A stretch of 37,241 nt of DNA from Methanobacteriota archaeon (GCA_011522915.1 WTIA01000016.1:1-37241); one strand, 5' to 3'; counted from the stretch's first letter, positions 1-8,607 are shown. Translations and numbers: made by a program. The notes: generated by a model from the letters alone, not told the origin.

Positions 1-6
1 TACACT

Positions 7-83
7 GGCCCCATAGTGTAGCCTGGATATCACAGTGGCTTGCGGAGCCACGAACCCGTGTTCGAATCGCGGTGGGGCCGCCA
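7..83 (+). tRNA. tRNA-Arg (anticodon GCG)
   Basis: A complete cloverleaf can be folded by hand. The acceptor stem GGCCCCA/TGGGGCC is fully paired. The D arm has GTG/CAC plus a T13-T22 mismatch. The anticodon stem GTGGC/GCCAC closes the loop TTGCGGA, giving anticodon GCG at 42-44, which reads the Arg codons CGC and CGT. The T arm CCGTG-TTCGAAT-CGCGG is intact. The discriminator is G80 and CCA is genome-encoded at 81-83. No intron is present. Position 15 is G with C48 in the 4-nt variable loop, the normal archaeosine site. Position 26 is A, so this tRNA should not be a Trm1 substrate. Confidence 0.95.
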
Positions 84-133
84 ATTGATTTCAGATAGCA
101 TTGGCCAACGCACTTTCGGGCAGGCACTAAAGT

Positions 134-152
134 AGTGGCGGGGCCGCTTTTT
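134..152 (+). terminator. Possible hairpin/T-run terminator after tRNA-Arg
   Basis: AGTGGC and GCCGCT form a 6-bp stem (one T-G wobble) around a GGG loop, followed directly by a run of T. It lies 50 nt past the tRNA, and its T-run enters the last codon of the converging membrane-protein gene. Archaeal termination relies mainly on U-tracts, so the hairpin may be incidental. Low confidence. Confidence 0.3.
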
Positions 153-771
153 ACTCTTCTTCGTTTACGAGTTCGACACTTTCATTCAAGGCCGCTCTTG
201 CAGAAGCATTCAGAATTGGCAGGGCAGACATTGCAACACAAATCAGCATGCAAACACCGCATAGATATGACATAAGTTCGGTAACCGTCGTGACTTCTTG
301 TGGTAACAGTTCAGATGATACATTTGTCATCATCCAGGTTCCTCCAAACCCACCAAATAATCCAATTGTCGAGCCTAGAAGAGACAATTTAACTCCCAAT
401 TTGTTTAGACGGAATAGAAGAATTCCTCCTACTAGCACGAGAATACCACCTAACATCAACGAATATCCGCGAACAGAATATGCTCCATCATCACGAACTT
501 TGTCGTGGTAATCTTGGTATTCTTCTGCTGTGATGTTGATGTCCTGATTTTGATAATTCCCAAGAATCGCATCCAAATCTGCTTCAGGGAAATCTTCTGC
601 CATTGAATTTTTGAAATCACCCCAACCTACAAGGATCATCAAAATCGAACCCATAACCAGCAGTATTGCAATTGTCTTTGGCCCTTTTTTGTCTGGCCTA
701 GGAGCGAATAATGAGGCAGGTGGGATTGGGCCATCATCATCCTTCATTCGAATTGAAATTTCATCACTCAT
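151..771 (-). CDS. Small multi-pass membrane protein of unknown function
   Basis: Not recognised as a named family. The 206-aa product has an acidic, proline-containing N-terminus of about 30 residues. A first hydrophobic helix (about 33-50) is followed by an acidic extracytoplasmic or loop segment (about 52-100), then three more hydrophobic helices (about 103-121, 126-146 and 165-187) and a short acidic tail. It is the last gene of a four-gene minus-strand operon. Its ATG overlaps the end of the thioesterase gene in the sequence ATGAGTGA (8-nt overlap), which suggests translational coupling and supports this start. The context (thioesterase, pentapeptide protein, winged-helix protein) does not give a clear role. 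It may be lineage-specific. Confidence 0.8.
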   Translation of the reverse strand: MSDEISIRMKDDDGPIPPASLFAPRPDKKGPKTIAILLVMGSILMILVGWGDFKNSMAEDFPEADLDAILGNYQNQDINITAEEYQDYHDKVRDDGAYSVRGYSLMLGGILVLVGGILLFRLNKLGVKLSLLGSTIGLFGGFGGTWMMTNVSSELLPQEVTTVTELMSYLCGVCMLICVAMSALPILNASARAALNESVELVNEEE

Positions 772-1210
772 TGGTACATCCCTCCAAACCCATTCTTAGT
801 GTATTGGGAATTGGTAATGATTCCATATTCTCCATACTTACACAAACAGTAACTTGTTCACTTGACCATAAAAGGTCACCATTTTGGTTGTGAAATTCAT
901 ATTGCCAAGTGCATGATGTTACTCCAACTTTCGATATCCATATCGTTGCTGTTACAGTATCTCCATACCTAAATGGAGCGTGAAATTGAGATTGAACATT
1001 CACAACAGGAAATCCTAGTTTCATATCATTCAAAATCTCTGGATATCCAACTCCACAAATCTCTTGCCATGATTCTTCGAAGAACCTGTGAGCAAGGTCA
1101 AAAATTCTAGGATAGAATGCAATGCCTGCCATATCCAGCATTGGAAAATCAACACGCCGGGATAATTGAACTGCCATGTTTCTGCGTAAGGGAAGGAGTT
1201 CTTCAAGCAT
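764..1210 (-). CDS. Acyl-CoA thioesterase, 4HBT/YbgC-like hotdog fold
   Basis: The 148-aa product has the size and signature of a 4-hydroxybenzoyl-CoA thioesterase-type hotdog protein. The segment RRVDFPMLDMAGIAFYPRIF (about 18-37) matches the family pattern of an Asp, then AG and Y/FYPR on the central helix; the Asp before MAG is the expected catalytic residue. Later strands (FHAPFRYGDTV and similar) fit the fold. It probably hydrolyses an acyl-CoA thioester in the cytoplasm; the substrate cannot be read from sequence. The ATG at 1210 overlaps the upstream pentapeptide gene as ATGCTTGA (8 nt), the same geometry as at its own 3' end, which supports this start over the internal Met12. Confidence 0.8.
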   Translation of the reverse strand: MLEELLPLRRNMAVQLSRRVDFPMLDMAGIAFYPRIFDLAHRFFEESWQEICGVGYPEILNDMKLGFPVVNVQSQFHAPFRYGDTVTATIWISKVGVTSCTWQYEFHNQNGDLLWSSEQVTVCVSMENMESLPIPNTLRMGLEGCTNE

Positions 1211-1625
1211 CCTCGGGCTTGGGCCATTTCTTGGCCAGAACCTTTGCTAAATCGTCATCGAGCTTTGCATTCCACCAATCACTGCCTTGCCAAATTGCGT
1301 ATCTACCTCTAATGCCACGTATGTCGGCACCTTCGAAAGAACAGTTTCTGAAATTTGAAAGGTTTAATCTTGCTTTTCGTAAATCAGCACCGCGGAAATC
1401 GCAGTTATCGAATGCAGATTTCATTAGGTCTGCTTCGACCATGGATGCACGATTGAAATTCGAATCGGTGTAATTCCCTTCTGTCAAATCTGCATTGTCC
1501 AAGATGCATCTTTTGAAATTTGAACGAGGGTGGTTTCCTCTTCTCAGTAACTCTCCAGCATGATTTTGGAAAGACCAATCCAAAGGCTCCTCTTCTCTGT
1601 CGGTGCTGCTGCCCGACATGACCAT
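1203..1625 (-). CDS. Pentapeptide-repeat protein
   Basis: The 140-aa product is built around pentapeptide repeats of the A(D/N)LxxxxF type. From about residue 35 to 100 there are stretches such as NADLTEGNYTDSNFNRASM, EADLMKSAFDNCDFRGADL and SNFRNCSFEGADI, which should form a short right-handed quadrilateral beta-helix. An acidic/polar N-terminus precedes it, and a C-terminal segment rich in Trp and Lys follows. Such proteins often mediate protein binding; a few mimic DNA, but nothing here shows that role. The start has a good Shine-Dalgarno, GAGGTGG, a few bases upstream of ATG 1625. It lies 9 nt downstream of the winged-helix gene and overlaps the thioesterase gene by 8 nt. Confidence 0.8.
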   Translation of the reverse strand: MVMSGSSTDREEEPLDWSFQNHAGELLRRGNHPRSNFKRCILDNADLTEGNYTDSNFNRASMVEADLMKSAFDNCDFRGADLRKARLNLSNFRNCSFEGADIRGIRGRYAIWQGSDWWNAKLDDDLAKVLAKKWPKPEDA

Positions 1626-1634
1626 TTTTCCACC

Positions 1635-2135
1635 TCAATATCGGCTGCGCTTGTCCAAGTGCGCCCTTCCCTCGGGAGTGATTATTGCGTATCGGTTTTT
1701 CTCCTTTGCAGAAGGAGGAGTGACTAGGAACCCTCTTTCTCTAAGTCTGTTGAGGTACAAGGAGAGGTTGCCTGGCGGCTCTAAGCCTGCGTCTTCGAAT
1801 AATTGGTCAATGACTCTTGGTGGGCTGTCATTCACACCTTCGACGTCCCTGAGGTATTGGATTGCGCCCAGTACTTGATCCGGCTTCCTAATCAAGCTGC
1901 AGTTTTCAATCAGAGCGCGAAATGCTGAGCCCCTCTCGGGCAAGCCTGCGTCTCTTGCTGCATCGACCGCCGCCTCTATCGCACGCTCTCTTGCATTTCT
2001 GATTCTAGAAAGTGCGATTGACCAAGTATCATCTTCTTTGATCCTGATTAGCCTTTCATCAACGCTGTTTTGTGCGCCAGAGATATCTATTTCTACATCT
2101 CCTGCTCTGATTAGAACCTTGGCTTCTTCTTCCAT
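1635..2135 (-). CDS. Winged-helix domain protein, possible transcription regulator
   Basis: The 166-aa product opens with a beta-rich segment (EEEAKVLIRAGDVEIDISGA) of the kind seen at the N-terminus of some uncharacterised archaeal proteins. A charged helical region follows (about 35-75). The C-terminal 80 residues look like a winged helix: helices around SAFRALIENCSL and PPRVIDQLFEDAGLEPPGNLSLYLNRLRERGFL, then a wing with NRYAIITPEGRAHLDKR. The ORF track starts at 2165, but ATG 2135 is preferred because GGGGAG sits 5 nt upstream. It is first in the minus-strand operon and may regulate it. DNA targets are unknown. Confidence 0.7.
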   Translation of the reverse strand: MEEEAKVLIRAGDVEIDISGAQNSVDERLIRIKEDDTWSIALSRIRNARERAIEAAVDAARDAGLPERGSAFRALIENCSLIRKPDQVLGAIQYLRDVEGVNDSPPRVIDQLFEDAGLEPPGNLSLYLNRLRERGFLVTPPSAKEKNRYAIITPEGRAHLDKRSRY

Positions 2136-2393
2136 ATTATCTCCCCAATTATTGCGACTTTCCACTTTCTATTGTAATGGGCACCACATAACAAAAAGAG
2201 CCGTTTCGTTTATGAGACACTGAACTTGTGTAATAAAAGCCTGTTTAACACTACTAAAATAATGTAATGGAAATAAAACAAAAAATAACATTGCGGTGCA
2301 AAATAACACCAATTCAAAACCCAAACATACTACAATTTCATGGGCAAGACACATGAAGGGGCGACATGTTCAACCACCAGCACGGGTGATTTT
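2136..2393. promoter_or_regulatory. Divergent intergenic region, probable promoters
   Basis: This AT-rich stretch of about 258 nt separates the minus-strand winged-helix operon from the plus-strand giant surface protein and must hold both promoters. No TATA box can be chosen with certainty. The octamer TGTAATGG occurs twice, at 2173-2180 and 2263-2270. No RNA gene or coding sequence is seen in it; the track ORF 2169-2354 (minus) lacks coding features. Confidence 0.35.
2385..2390 (+). promoter_or_regulatory. Ribosome-binding site GGTGAT fixing the start at 2394
   Basis: GGTGAT matches the archaeal 16S rRNA 3' end complement (GGAGGTGAT) and lies 3 nt before ATG 2394. The first in-frame ATG of the ORF (2340) has no such site. 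This moves the start so that the protein begins with a signal peptide. Confidence 0.6.
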
Positions 2394-5300
2394 ATGAAAC
2401 GCATGTCCCCAATTTTACTTGCAATACTCATGGTTACGTCATGCGCTCCAATCGGACTTGTCATGGCATCTAATGAGTCATTAAGCTTCGATACATTTAC
2501 TGGCGGATTCGCCACAGTAGATGTAAAATTACAAGGAGATGTGACAAACAATAGCTCATCAATAGAGGTTCCAAGAAACGTCACATTTGTGGCATCCGGA
2601 TTTGAAGTCAGCATCGATTCTGGAGAAGAGAGTCCCGGGGAAGTTTGGGTTGATATCGGCGAAGATGGGATTTTCGAATGGGAATTCACAGAAACAGGAT
2701 ATGGTGACATCGGCCATCAGAATGAATTCTATGATGGTAACAATTGGTATATCTCTCCAGTAACGGCAGGAAACTCATCAACTCCGGGTTATCTATTGCC
2801 TTCTGCTGCCACAATTCAAACCTCGAATTTAGATGTTGCATTCTCACCAGAATCTGGTGGAGGCTTTTTCGCTATCGGTACTCATCAGGATGTAATCGAG
2901 ACTGACATTGACAATGACAGTAATCCAGAACCAATGTTTTTGTCTGATATTCATTCAAACAACTCTACGTTCATCGTTTATGCTGATTGGGACGTAAACA
3001 CTGGGATTTCAATATCTGCACAAATTCAGACATGTGATAATGCAACTTCAATACAGGTTGGAGACTTGAATGGAGATGGCGATGAAGATATTATCGCATT
3101 TTCAGATACATCAGGAAACGCATGCATCCACTTAGCAAATGGCACATCTTTTGACCCTGTACAGAATGCTTCGGTTGCGGCTGGCTTGTCGAGCGCGAAA
3201 GTTGGAGATATTAATGCGGATGGTAGTGATGAAATTATCACGGTAACGTCTGGCGGAACTCTATCGTATTTCAGTTGGAATAACACAACATCAGGGCTCT
3301 CTTCTGCAGTATCATCGCTTGTCAATGGTAATGGCACGATTGGCATGCCTGCTTATTTGATTTCACTACACGTAGGTGATTTCTTTTCGAATGGAACAGA
3401 ATCCGCTCTAGTTATGGATAATACCGGCCACTGGACGTTATGGAACACAGTATCGGGAGCATGGGCAGGGCCAATTACATCGTTTGATGATATTTCAAGA
3501 GATGAGATACTGACGGATTTGGATGGCGATGGAGATATTGACATCGTGGGTAGTAACGATCAAGGATATGCATTCAGAATAAACGATGGCTCTGGTTGGG
3601 ATGTGAACTTAACTCAAAACCAAATATCCATGATTAACTCAACAATTGCTGATTTTGACAACGACGGAGATTTGGATTTGATGACTCCAGTCCCTGGTTT
3701 TTCAGATGGAACAGCATCAACGTTAGAGGGGAATATTTCTCTTCGTGAGATAAATTCCTCTGCTATATCTTCCCCTTCGATGATAGTTTTGGAACCATGG
3801 TCGATACCAACATCGATAATCACCATGGACATGGATGGTGATGGTGTTGTTGAACACATAGTATCCGCTGGTGAGAATTCAAAAGGCGTGTTTATCGGAG
3901 GATGGCACAGCATTGAGCTCGATGCCGACGGCGACGGCAACCCAGAAATGAGTAGAACTGGGTATGCTGGCGATTCAAGCAATGGCCTTGATCCATTGGT
4001 AATGACCGATGATGCAGACGGAATCAGAGACGACTTATTGCAAATTATCACTTCACTTCCAACCAGTATAGATGGCTATGGTATATCGATGATTAATTTT
4101 TCAATGAACGTTAAAGCATCAGGCAATGGAGAATTTAATTATTCAGAACTTGATATTGGGTATGATTGTAATTTCTTAGTCGACATAAACCCTCACCTTA
4201 TAGGCAATCTCACTAACTCGCTAAATCAACAAATGACAGGCGGTATTGGCAACTTTACTATCGATATTCCGGTAAACTCAACTAAGGCTGGAAATATTTC
4301 TTTGACTAATTTCTACGCTGTAACCGTACCAGGTGCGCCGAATCTAGCAATACCACTAACTCCGGTACTTTCCCTTGTTACTGCAACCCCTGATATGGTG
4401 GAGTTCAAGTGGAATGATACTATTGATTTTGGATTAGATTTTATTGAATTCGAAATATTCAGATTAGAATCTGCAAGTGAATCTGTTGACTTAATGAACG
4501 TATACAATTGGTCGTTCTTCAATGAGACAATTGACTCAAATGTTACTGTAGGTTCTACATATTGGTATCTAGTACGGTCAACGCATCAATTCGGAATAGC
4601 ATCAAACCTGTCCGAGCCTTTACAGGTTACAGTTCCTTATCCATCGCCACCTTCAGCGATTAATGGTCTCAGGTTGAACGATGTATCCTCTGACCAAGGT
4701 GGCGTCCTTGAACTAAGTTGGAACCATTCAGAGGAGGAGTTTACGGAATATGAAATATATTTGGAAAACTCAACCTTCAACAGTATAGCCGGCCTCACAG
4801 CATTCGGCAATGTATCCTCTTCTGAAAACTCTACATTATTGTCGGGGTTAGTAGACGGACAGGAATATTGGGCTGCAGTCGTTGCCGTAGACCAATATGG
4901 AAATAAGACCGAGAATGTAATTTCTGTTGGACCAACATATCCGAGAAATGATGAACCAAACAATGTCAATTTGGAATTGACAGTATCTACCCAAACCTCT
5001 CTGTCATCTCCGTTTAGTCTAGAAATAACAGCGGAAATTGATGGAGTTCAGGTAACTCCACCAGGAGACATTGTAATCACAATGGTAACATCGTCAGGAA
5101 CATATCCTATCGCCACAAGTTGGGATTCGATACTTCTTTCAAATTTCTCAGAATTGGTTTCATTCGCTGCAGAAATTAGCGGCGATGTAACTTTCTATGC
5201 AAATTACAGTGGCGATTCTGGAGATGAACAGAACAGGCCGCTAGCATCAGCAACTACCACAGCAACTACATTTGTTACAGTTGCAGCAGACCTCTCATCT

Positions 5301-6536
5301 CCTGAGGATTTCTACGAACTTGACTGGGAGAATGAAACAAGCGTTAGGGTTGATTTGAATGCAATAAATCCTGTTCAACAAGACTTGTTGAACGGAACTG
5401 CTTACACATGGGTTGCTTTCAATTCAACCACAGGAAATCAGAATTCAGGCAATGGTGTTATCGATAACGGCTTCGATCAATTCATTGTTTCGTTCAATGA
5501 ATCAGGCGTGCTATTCATCAATTTGACTAGCCCGTCTTGGGTAAACGCAGGAACAAATTCGCTAGAAATACAGCTTGTTCCATACGGCAGTACGGTCGAG
5601 GAGAATAACACCGATGGTAATGAAACAGACAATACTCCTTGGTCTCCAGATACTATGCTGGATGTCACTATTGACTGTGGTAGTGTTGTAATAGATCCTT
5701 CAACAGACCAAGAATTAGATTGTACTATTACAAATCCGAATAATTACTCGGTCGATATTTCATTAGAAGCCGACGGCTGGTCTCAATGGTCGGATTACAT
5801 TTTATTCGAACCAAAAGCAGGCCAGGGAGATTTTGTCCTTACAGAATTTGAAAGCAAGAATTTGGAAATACGCGTTGACATTGTCCAAGACCTAGAGGCG
5901 AGTGGCTTGTTAACGGGCCTGATCCAAATCGATTTGAGACAGGGTCCAACAAATTACACCAGCGTTGGTGACAAGCCGCAAACATTCGAAATCACGTGGA
6001 ACTTGATTGAAGAAGAAATCACAATAGATCCGAATCCAGAAGAGAACAATACCAATCAAACAACCAACACAAAAGATGAATCCTCATCTGATAATACGAT
6101 GTTGATCCTTGGTGGAGTTGGAGGAGTTGCGGTCATCGGGCTAGCGGTTTTCATCGTCTTGCGAATGCGAAATAGTGATTTTGAGGATTGGGACGAAGAC
6201 GATTTGGACCTAGAGCCAGAGGTAGAAGCTCAGACTCGCGCATCCAAGCCACTACCAGTGGGGGTTGCTTTGGATGAATTCGAAGACAAAACAATTGTTG
6301 ACGAAACGCCGGATAGGCCAGATGTAATCAATGAATTCGAAGAGGATTACGAGGAGTATTCAGAAGATACCGTCGCCGAATCTACAGAAGACGAATATTC
6401 AGAGTACGACGAATCTAGCGAAGAAGATACTGGAATTACTGTTGATGAACACGGAACAGAATGGTATGAGGATGAAGTCGGAGTTTGGTGGTTCAGAGAA
6501 CCTGGCCAGGACGATTGGGCTGAGTTTACAGAGTAG
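2394..6536 (+). CDS. Giant surface protein: FG-GAP-like repeats, Fn3 domains, C-terminal TM and acidic aromatic tail
   Basis: With the start at 2394 the product is 1380 aa and opens with a signal peptide (MKRMSPILLAILMVTSCAPI). About 170-520 holds FG-GAP/VCBS-like repeats with DxDxDG calcium-binding loops, such as DLNGDGDED, DINADGSDE, DLDGDGDID, DFDNDGDLD, DMDGDGV and DADGDGN. About 645-850 contains two fibronectin type III-like domains, followed by Ig/CARDB-like beta regions to about 1210. A single TM helix (about 1235-1255) is followed by a very acidic cytoplasmic tail ending in WYEDEVGVWWFREPG. Asn sequons are very dense in the outer part only. It is probably a calcium-stabilised cell-surface adhesin or sensor; ligand unknown. 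It stands alone, 43 nt before the PAC2 gene. Confidence 0.8.
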   Translation: MKRMSPILLAILMVTSCAPIGLVMASNESLSFDTFTGGFATVDVKLQGDVTNNSSSIEVPRNVTFVASGFEVSIDSGEESPGEVWVDIGEDGIFEWEFTETGYGDIGHQNEFYDGNNWYISPVTAGNSSTPGYLLPSAATIQTSNLDVAFSPESGGGFFAIGTHQDVIETDIDNDSNPEPMFLSDIHSNNSTFIVYADWDVNTGISISAQIQTCDNATSIQVGDLNGDGDEDIIAFSDTSGNACIHLANGTSFDPVQNASVAAGLSSAKVGDINADGSDEIITVTSGGTLSYFSWNNTTSGLSSAVSSLVNGNGTIGMPAYLISLHVGDFFSNGTESALVMDNTGHWTLWNTVSGAWAGPITSFDDISRDEILTDLDGDGDIDIVGSNDQGYAFRINDGSGWDVNLTQNQISMINSTIADFDNDGDLDLMTPVPGFSDGTASTLEGNISLREINSSAISSPSMIVLEPWSIPTSIITMDMDGDGVVEHIVSAGENSKGVFIGGWHSIELDADGDGNPEMSRTGYAGDSSNGLDPLVMTDDADGIRDDLLQIITSLPTSIDGYGISMINFSMNVKASGNGEFNYSELDIGYDCNFLVDINPHLIGNLTNSLNQQMTGGIGNFTIDIPVNSTKAGNISLTNFYAVTVPGAPNLAIPLTPVLSLVTATPDMVEFKWNDTIDFGLDFIEFEIFRLESASESVDLMNVYNWSFFNETIDSNVTVGSTYWYLVRSTHQFGIASNLSEPLQVTVPYPSPPSAINGLRLNDVSSDQGGVLELSWNHSEEEFTEYEIYLENSTFNSIAGLTAFGNVSSSENSTLLSGLVDGQEYWAAVVAVDQYGNKTENVISVGPTYPRNDEPNNVNLELTVSTQTSLSSPFSLEITAEIDGVQVTPPGDIVITMVTSSGTYPIATSWDSILLSNFSELVSFAAEISGDVTFYANYSGDSGDEQNRPLASATTTATTFVTVAADLSSPEDFYELDWENETSVRVDLNAINPVQQDLLNGTAYTWVAFNSTTGNQNSGNGVIDNGFDQFIVSFNESGVLFINLTSPSWVNAGTNSLEIQLVPYGSTVEENNTDGNETDNTPWSPDTMLDVTIDCGSVVIDPSTDQELDCTITNPNNYSVDISLEADGWSQWSDYILFEPKAGQGDFVLTEFESKNLEIRVDIVQDLEASGLLTGLIQIDLRQGPTNYTSVGDKPQTFEITWNLIEEEITIDPNPEENNTNQTTNTKDESSSDNTMLILGGVGGVAVIGLAVFIVLRMRNSDFEDWDEDDLDLEPEVEAQTRASKPLPVGVALDEFEDKTIVDETPDRPDVINEFEEDYEEYSEDTVAESTEDEYSEYDESSEEDTGITVDEHGTEWYEDEVGVWWFREPGQDDWAEFTE

Positions 6537-6579
6537 AGATTTAGTAACCACTTTCAATGAGTGAACAAGAGGCGGTAGC

Positions 6580-7323
6580 ATGGCGGGTCAAGCAACATAC
6601 GACTTGGTGTTACATCAAGACGCAGACCCTACAACCAGCGGGGTAGCTATTTGCGGATTTTCTACTGTTGGCATGGTTGGAGTTATTGCGGCTTCACACG
6701 TCATCAGTCAACTGAAATTGAACCAGTTAGGCACGGTTCTCAATCCTGATTTCCCAGCCATGGCTCTAGTCCACCATGAAGTACCAAAGCATCCAGTTAG
6801 AGTATATCAGGGAGACGGAGTTGGCGTTTTCACTGCAGAAGTCCGATTTGGTCCAGAACGCGATGTATTATTCGCAAATACGGTTCTTGATTGGTTTACC
6901 AAAGGAGGTTTTGACAGACTTATCGTCATAGACGGTGTAGCGAGAGAGAATATGGATGATAGAGAAGATTCCTTGTACGGTGTGAGTTCTCTGCCAACAG
7001 GAAGAGACCGTTTGAAGAAGGCAGGAATTGAACCGGTAAAGCAAGGGATTGTTGCAGGTATAGCAGGTTATCTTATCGCAGAAGGAGATAGACTTGGTCT
7101 TGATGTTACGGCAATCTTAGCAGACTGTAATCCAATGTATCCAGATGCTAGGGCCGCAGCTCTTGCAATAGAAGCGGTTACGGATTTGACAGGAATTGAT
7201 ATCCCACTCTCATCTCTGTTGGAAGATGCAAGGAAAATCGAGGATAGTGTTAGAGAAGTATTCGAAAATTCTCAAACTATGTTGCCTGCGCCTGATGATG
7301 AAATTGATCCATCATTTGGCTGA
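6580..7323 (+). CDS. PAC2-family protein (proteasome assembly chaperone-like)
   Basis: The 247-aa product matches the archaeal PAC2 (DUF75) family in length and pattern: SGVAICGFSTVGMVGVIAASH near the N-terminus (about 18-39), a central DRLIVIDGVARE segment, then GIVAGIAGYLIAEGDR (about 156-171) and ADCNPMYPDARAAALAIEAV (about 180-200). Family members resemble eukaryotic proteasome chaperones, and some archaeal relatives assist 20S assembly. Here the C-terminus (DEIDPSFG) lacks a HbYX motif, so docking into the proteasome alpha ring is not supported by sequence. The start has GAGGCGG upstream. The 3' end overlaps the convergent Trm1 gene by 12 nt. Confidence 0.85.
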   Translation: MAGQATYDLVLHQDADPTTSGVAICGFSTVGMVGVIAASHVISQLKLNQLGTVLNPDFPAMALVHHEVPKHPVRVYQGDGVGVFTAEVRFGPERDVLFANTVLDWFTKGGFDRLIVIDGVARENMDDREDSLYGVSSLPTGRDRLKKAGIEPVKQGIVAGIAGYLIAEGDRLGLDVTAILADCNPMYPDARAAALAIEAVTDLTGIDIPLSSLLEDARKIEDSVREVFENSQTMLPAPDDEIDPSFG

Positions 7324-8598
7324 TTTAGCAACATCGATTACCGTATCCCAATCTGCATCTGTTGCAAACATTGGCTCAGGCATGTGGCATTGTGCCATTT
7401 TGAAACCTCTATCTTCTAAGCCTGCTTTCAGTTTCTTCATTGAAGGAATTTGTCCGATTCCAGCAGCGATTCCCAAACTATCTATTGGAACTAACAGATG
7501 TTTTCCAGACAATAGTTCAGCAGAATCAGAAATGTGACGAACGCTCCTTTCGATTTCTCGCTTGGAATGTTCAATATCGTAATCAGTCCAATCATCAGGG
7601 TAGTCTTCTTCTTTTCCAGCACACAACTGAATTGCTCTTTCTACAGTCATCCTTCCAGCGATATCGCAATCGAATAATGGGCCGGTCCACATCGGTCCGG
7701 AGAATTCTCCCGAGGGCTGCGAAGCGAAGTGGTAGGGACTTGACCTAATCCTATATCCAATATGTTCATTCCAATTTGAAGCAACTTCCTTTGATTTGCG
7801 TAATAGGACACTAACTCTTACGTGGTGGCCATCGAATAGCGAAAGAATTGGATGCATAGATTTGTCATGCATCGCAGCGATTCTTGCAATCACTCCTAAC
7901 AGAATTCTTGTAGCATCATCGTGCATGTAAGCATCCGTTATTCCTACCGAACCATACCTTCTAGATGCACTTGTTTTTGCTGAACCACACAACGCTGCGG
8001 TATCGGTAGCGGTGACCTCCAATACTCCAATTCTTGAAATTGATTGAATGGCAGTATCAAGGAAACTAACTGGAGAGCCAAACGGATCCAAATCAATCCA
8101 TTGGAACGGGGCTTCAACCATCAATTTCTTTGCATCCCCGTTTATCCATTGAATTCCATCTTTCACCGAATCTTTCGGTTTTGCCTCAAATCTACTTGGT
8201 TCTGGAATCCAATGAATTCCATCATTTAGCGGATGAGTTTCATGAGATTTCATTCCCCAAGAAAGAGCATCTGAATCTAAATCATTTGCAGTAATCCTTA
8301 GCCTGTCTTGTCTTGGTACTTCCTTACGCCAGCGCCTTGGCCTAACTCCTGTTGCACAAAGAGCATCTAGTACCCTGATAATTTTCTCCTCAGGAACTAA
8401 CCAATTATTCTCAATAGCATCAGCTAAAAGCATTACAGAACGTGTTCTAGCAGGAGCCATTGCTGGATTGAGAAACCCTTCGCCTGTCTTTGCAGCAGGA
8501 CCTCTAGGCATATGGGATGGTCGCATTTGGTGGTCTTTCAGGTGAACAGATGTTCTACCTTCTAACCATATATGACCAGGCCAGCCTTCTGGTTCCAT
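7312..8598 (-). CDS. trm1: tRNA (guanine(26)-N2)-dimethyltransferase Trm1
   Basis: The 428-aa product is a typical archaeal Trm1. This SAM-dependent enzyme makes m2G/m2,2G at tRNA position 26. Visible motifs are GEGFLNPAMAPARTRSV (39-55, the F.NP.M.. region near the N-terminus), the SAM site DALCATGVRPRRW (78-90), the acidic loop ANDLDS (104-109), the catalytic-region motif DLDPFGSP (169-176) and GVLEVTATDTAALCG (191-205). A C-terminal alpha/beta domain completes it. ATG 8598 has GAGGTC upstream. It lies 9 nt downstream of purM and converges on the PAC2 gene with a 12-nt 3' overlap. The tRNA-Arg in this window has A26, so other tRNAs are its substrates. Confidence 0.95.
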   Translation of the reverse strand: MEPEGWPGHIWLEGRTSVHLKDHQMRPSHMPRGPAAKTGEGFLNPAMAPARTRSVMLLADAIENNWLVPEEKIIRVLDALCATGVRPRRWRKEVPRQDRLRITANDLDSDALSWGMKSHETHPLNDGIHWIPEPSRFEAKPKDSVKDGIQWINGDAKKLMVEAPFQWIDLDPFGSPVSFLDTAIQSISRIGVLEVTATDTAALCGSAKTSASRRYGSVGITDAYMHDDATRILLGVIARIAAMHDKSMHPILSLFDGHHVRVSVLLRKSKEVASNWNEHIGYRIRSSPYHFASQPSGEFSGPMWTGPLFDCDIAGRMTVERAIQLCAGKEEDYPDDWTDYDIEHSKREIERSVRHISDSAELLSGKHLLVPIDSLGIAAGIGQIPSMKKLKAGLEDRGFKMAQCHMPEPMFATDADWDTVIDVAKSAK

Positions 8599-8607
8599 TT
8601 TTAGACC

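Noticed and set aside
1203-1625. Qnr-like gyrase-protecting pentapeptide protein
   Set aside because: Only a short run of repeats is present, far below the length of Qnr/MfpA proteins, and nothing in the context links it to gyrase.
2340-2393. Upstream 18-residue extension of the giant surface protein
   Set aside because: The extension lacks a ribosome-binding site and places a polar segment before the signal peptide; ATG 2394 has GGTGAT in front.
3050-3960. Possible DNA tandem repeat or CRISPR-like array from recurring GATGGCGATGG-type strings
   Set aside because: The strings are codons of DxDxDG calcium loops at irregular spacing within one open frame, not direct DNA repeats with spacers.
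3614-4051. 145-aa minus-strand ORF inside the giant surface protein
   Set aside because: Shadow of the DxDxDG repeat region; composition is Ser/Pro-rich as expected for the reverse strand of such codons.
6580-7323. PAC2 protein as a HbYX-containing proteasome activator or chaperone
   Set aside because: The C-terminus ends in PSFG and has no hydrophobic-Tyr-X motif, so only the family name is kept.
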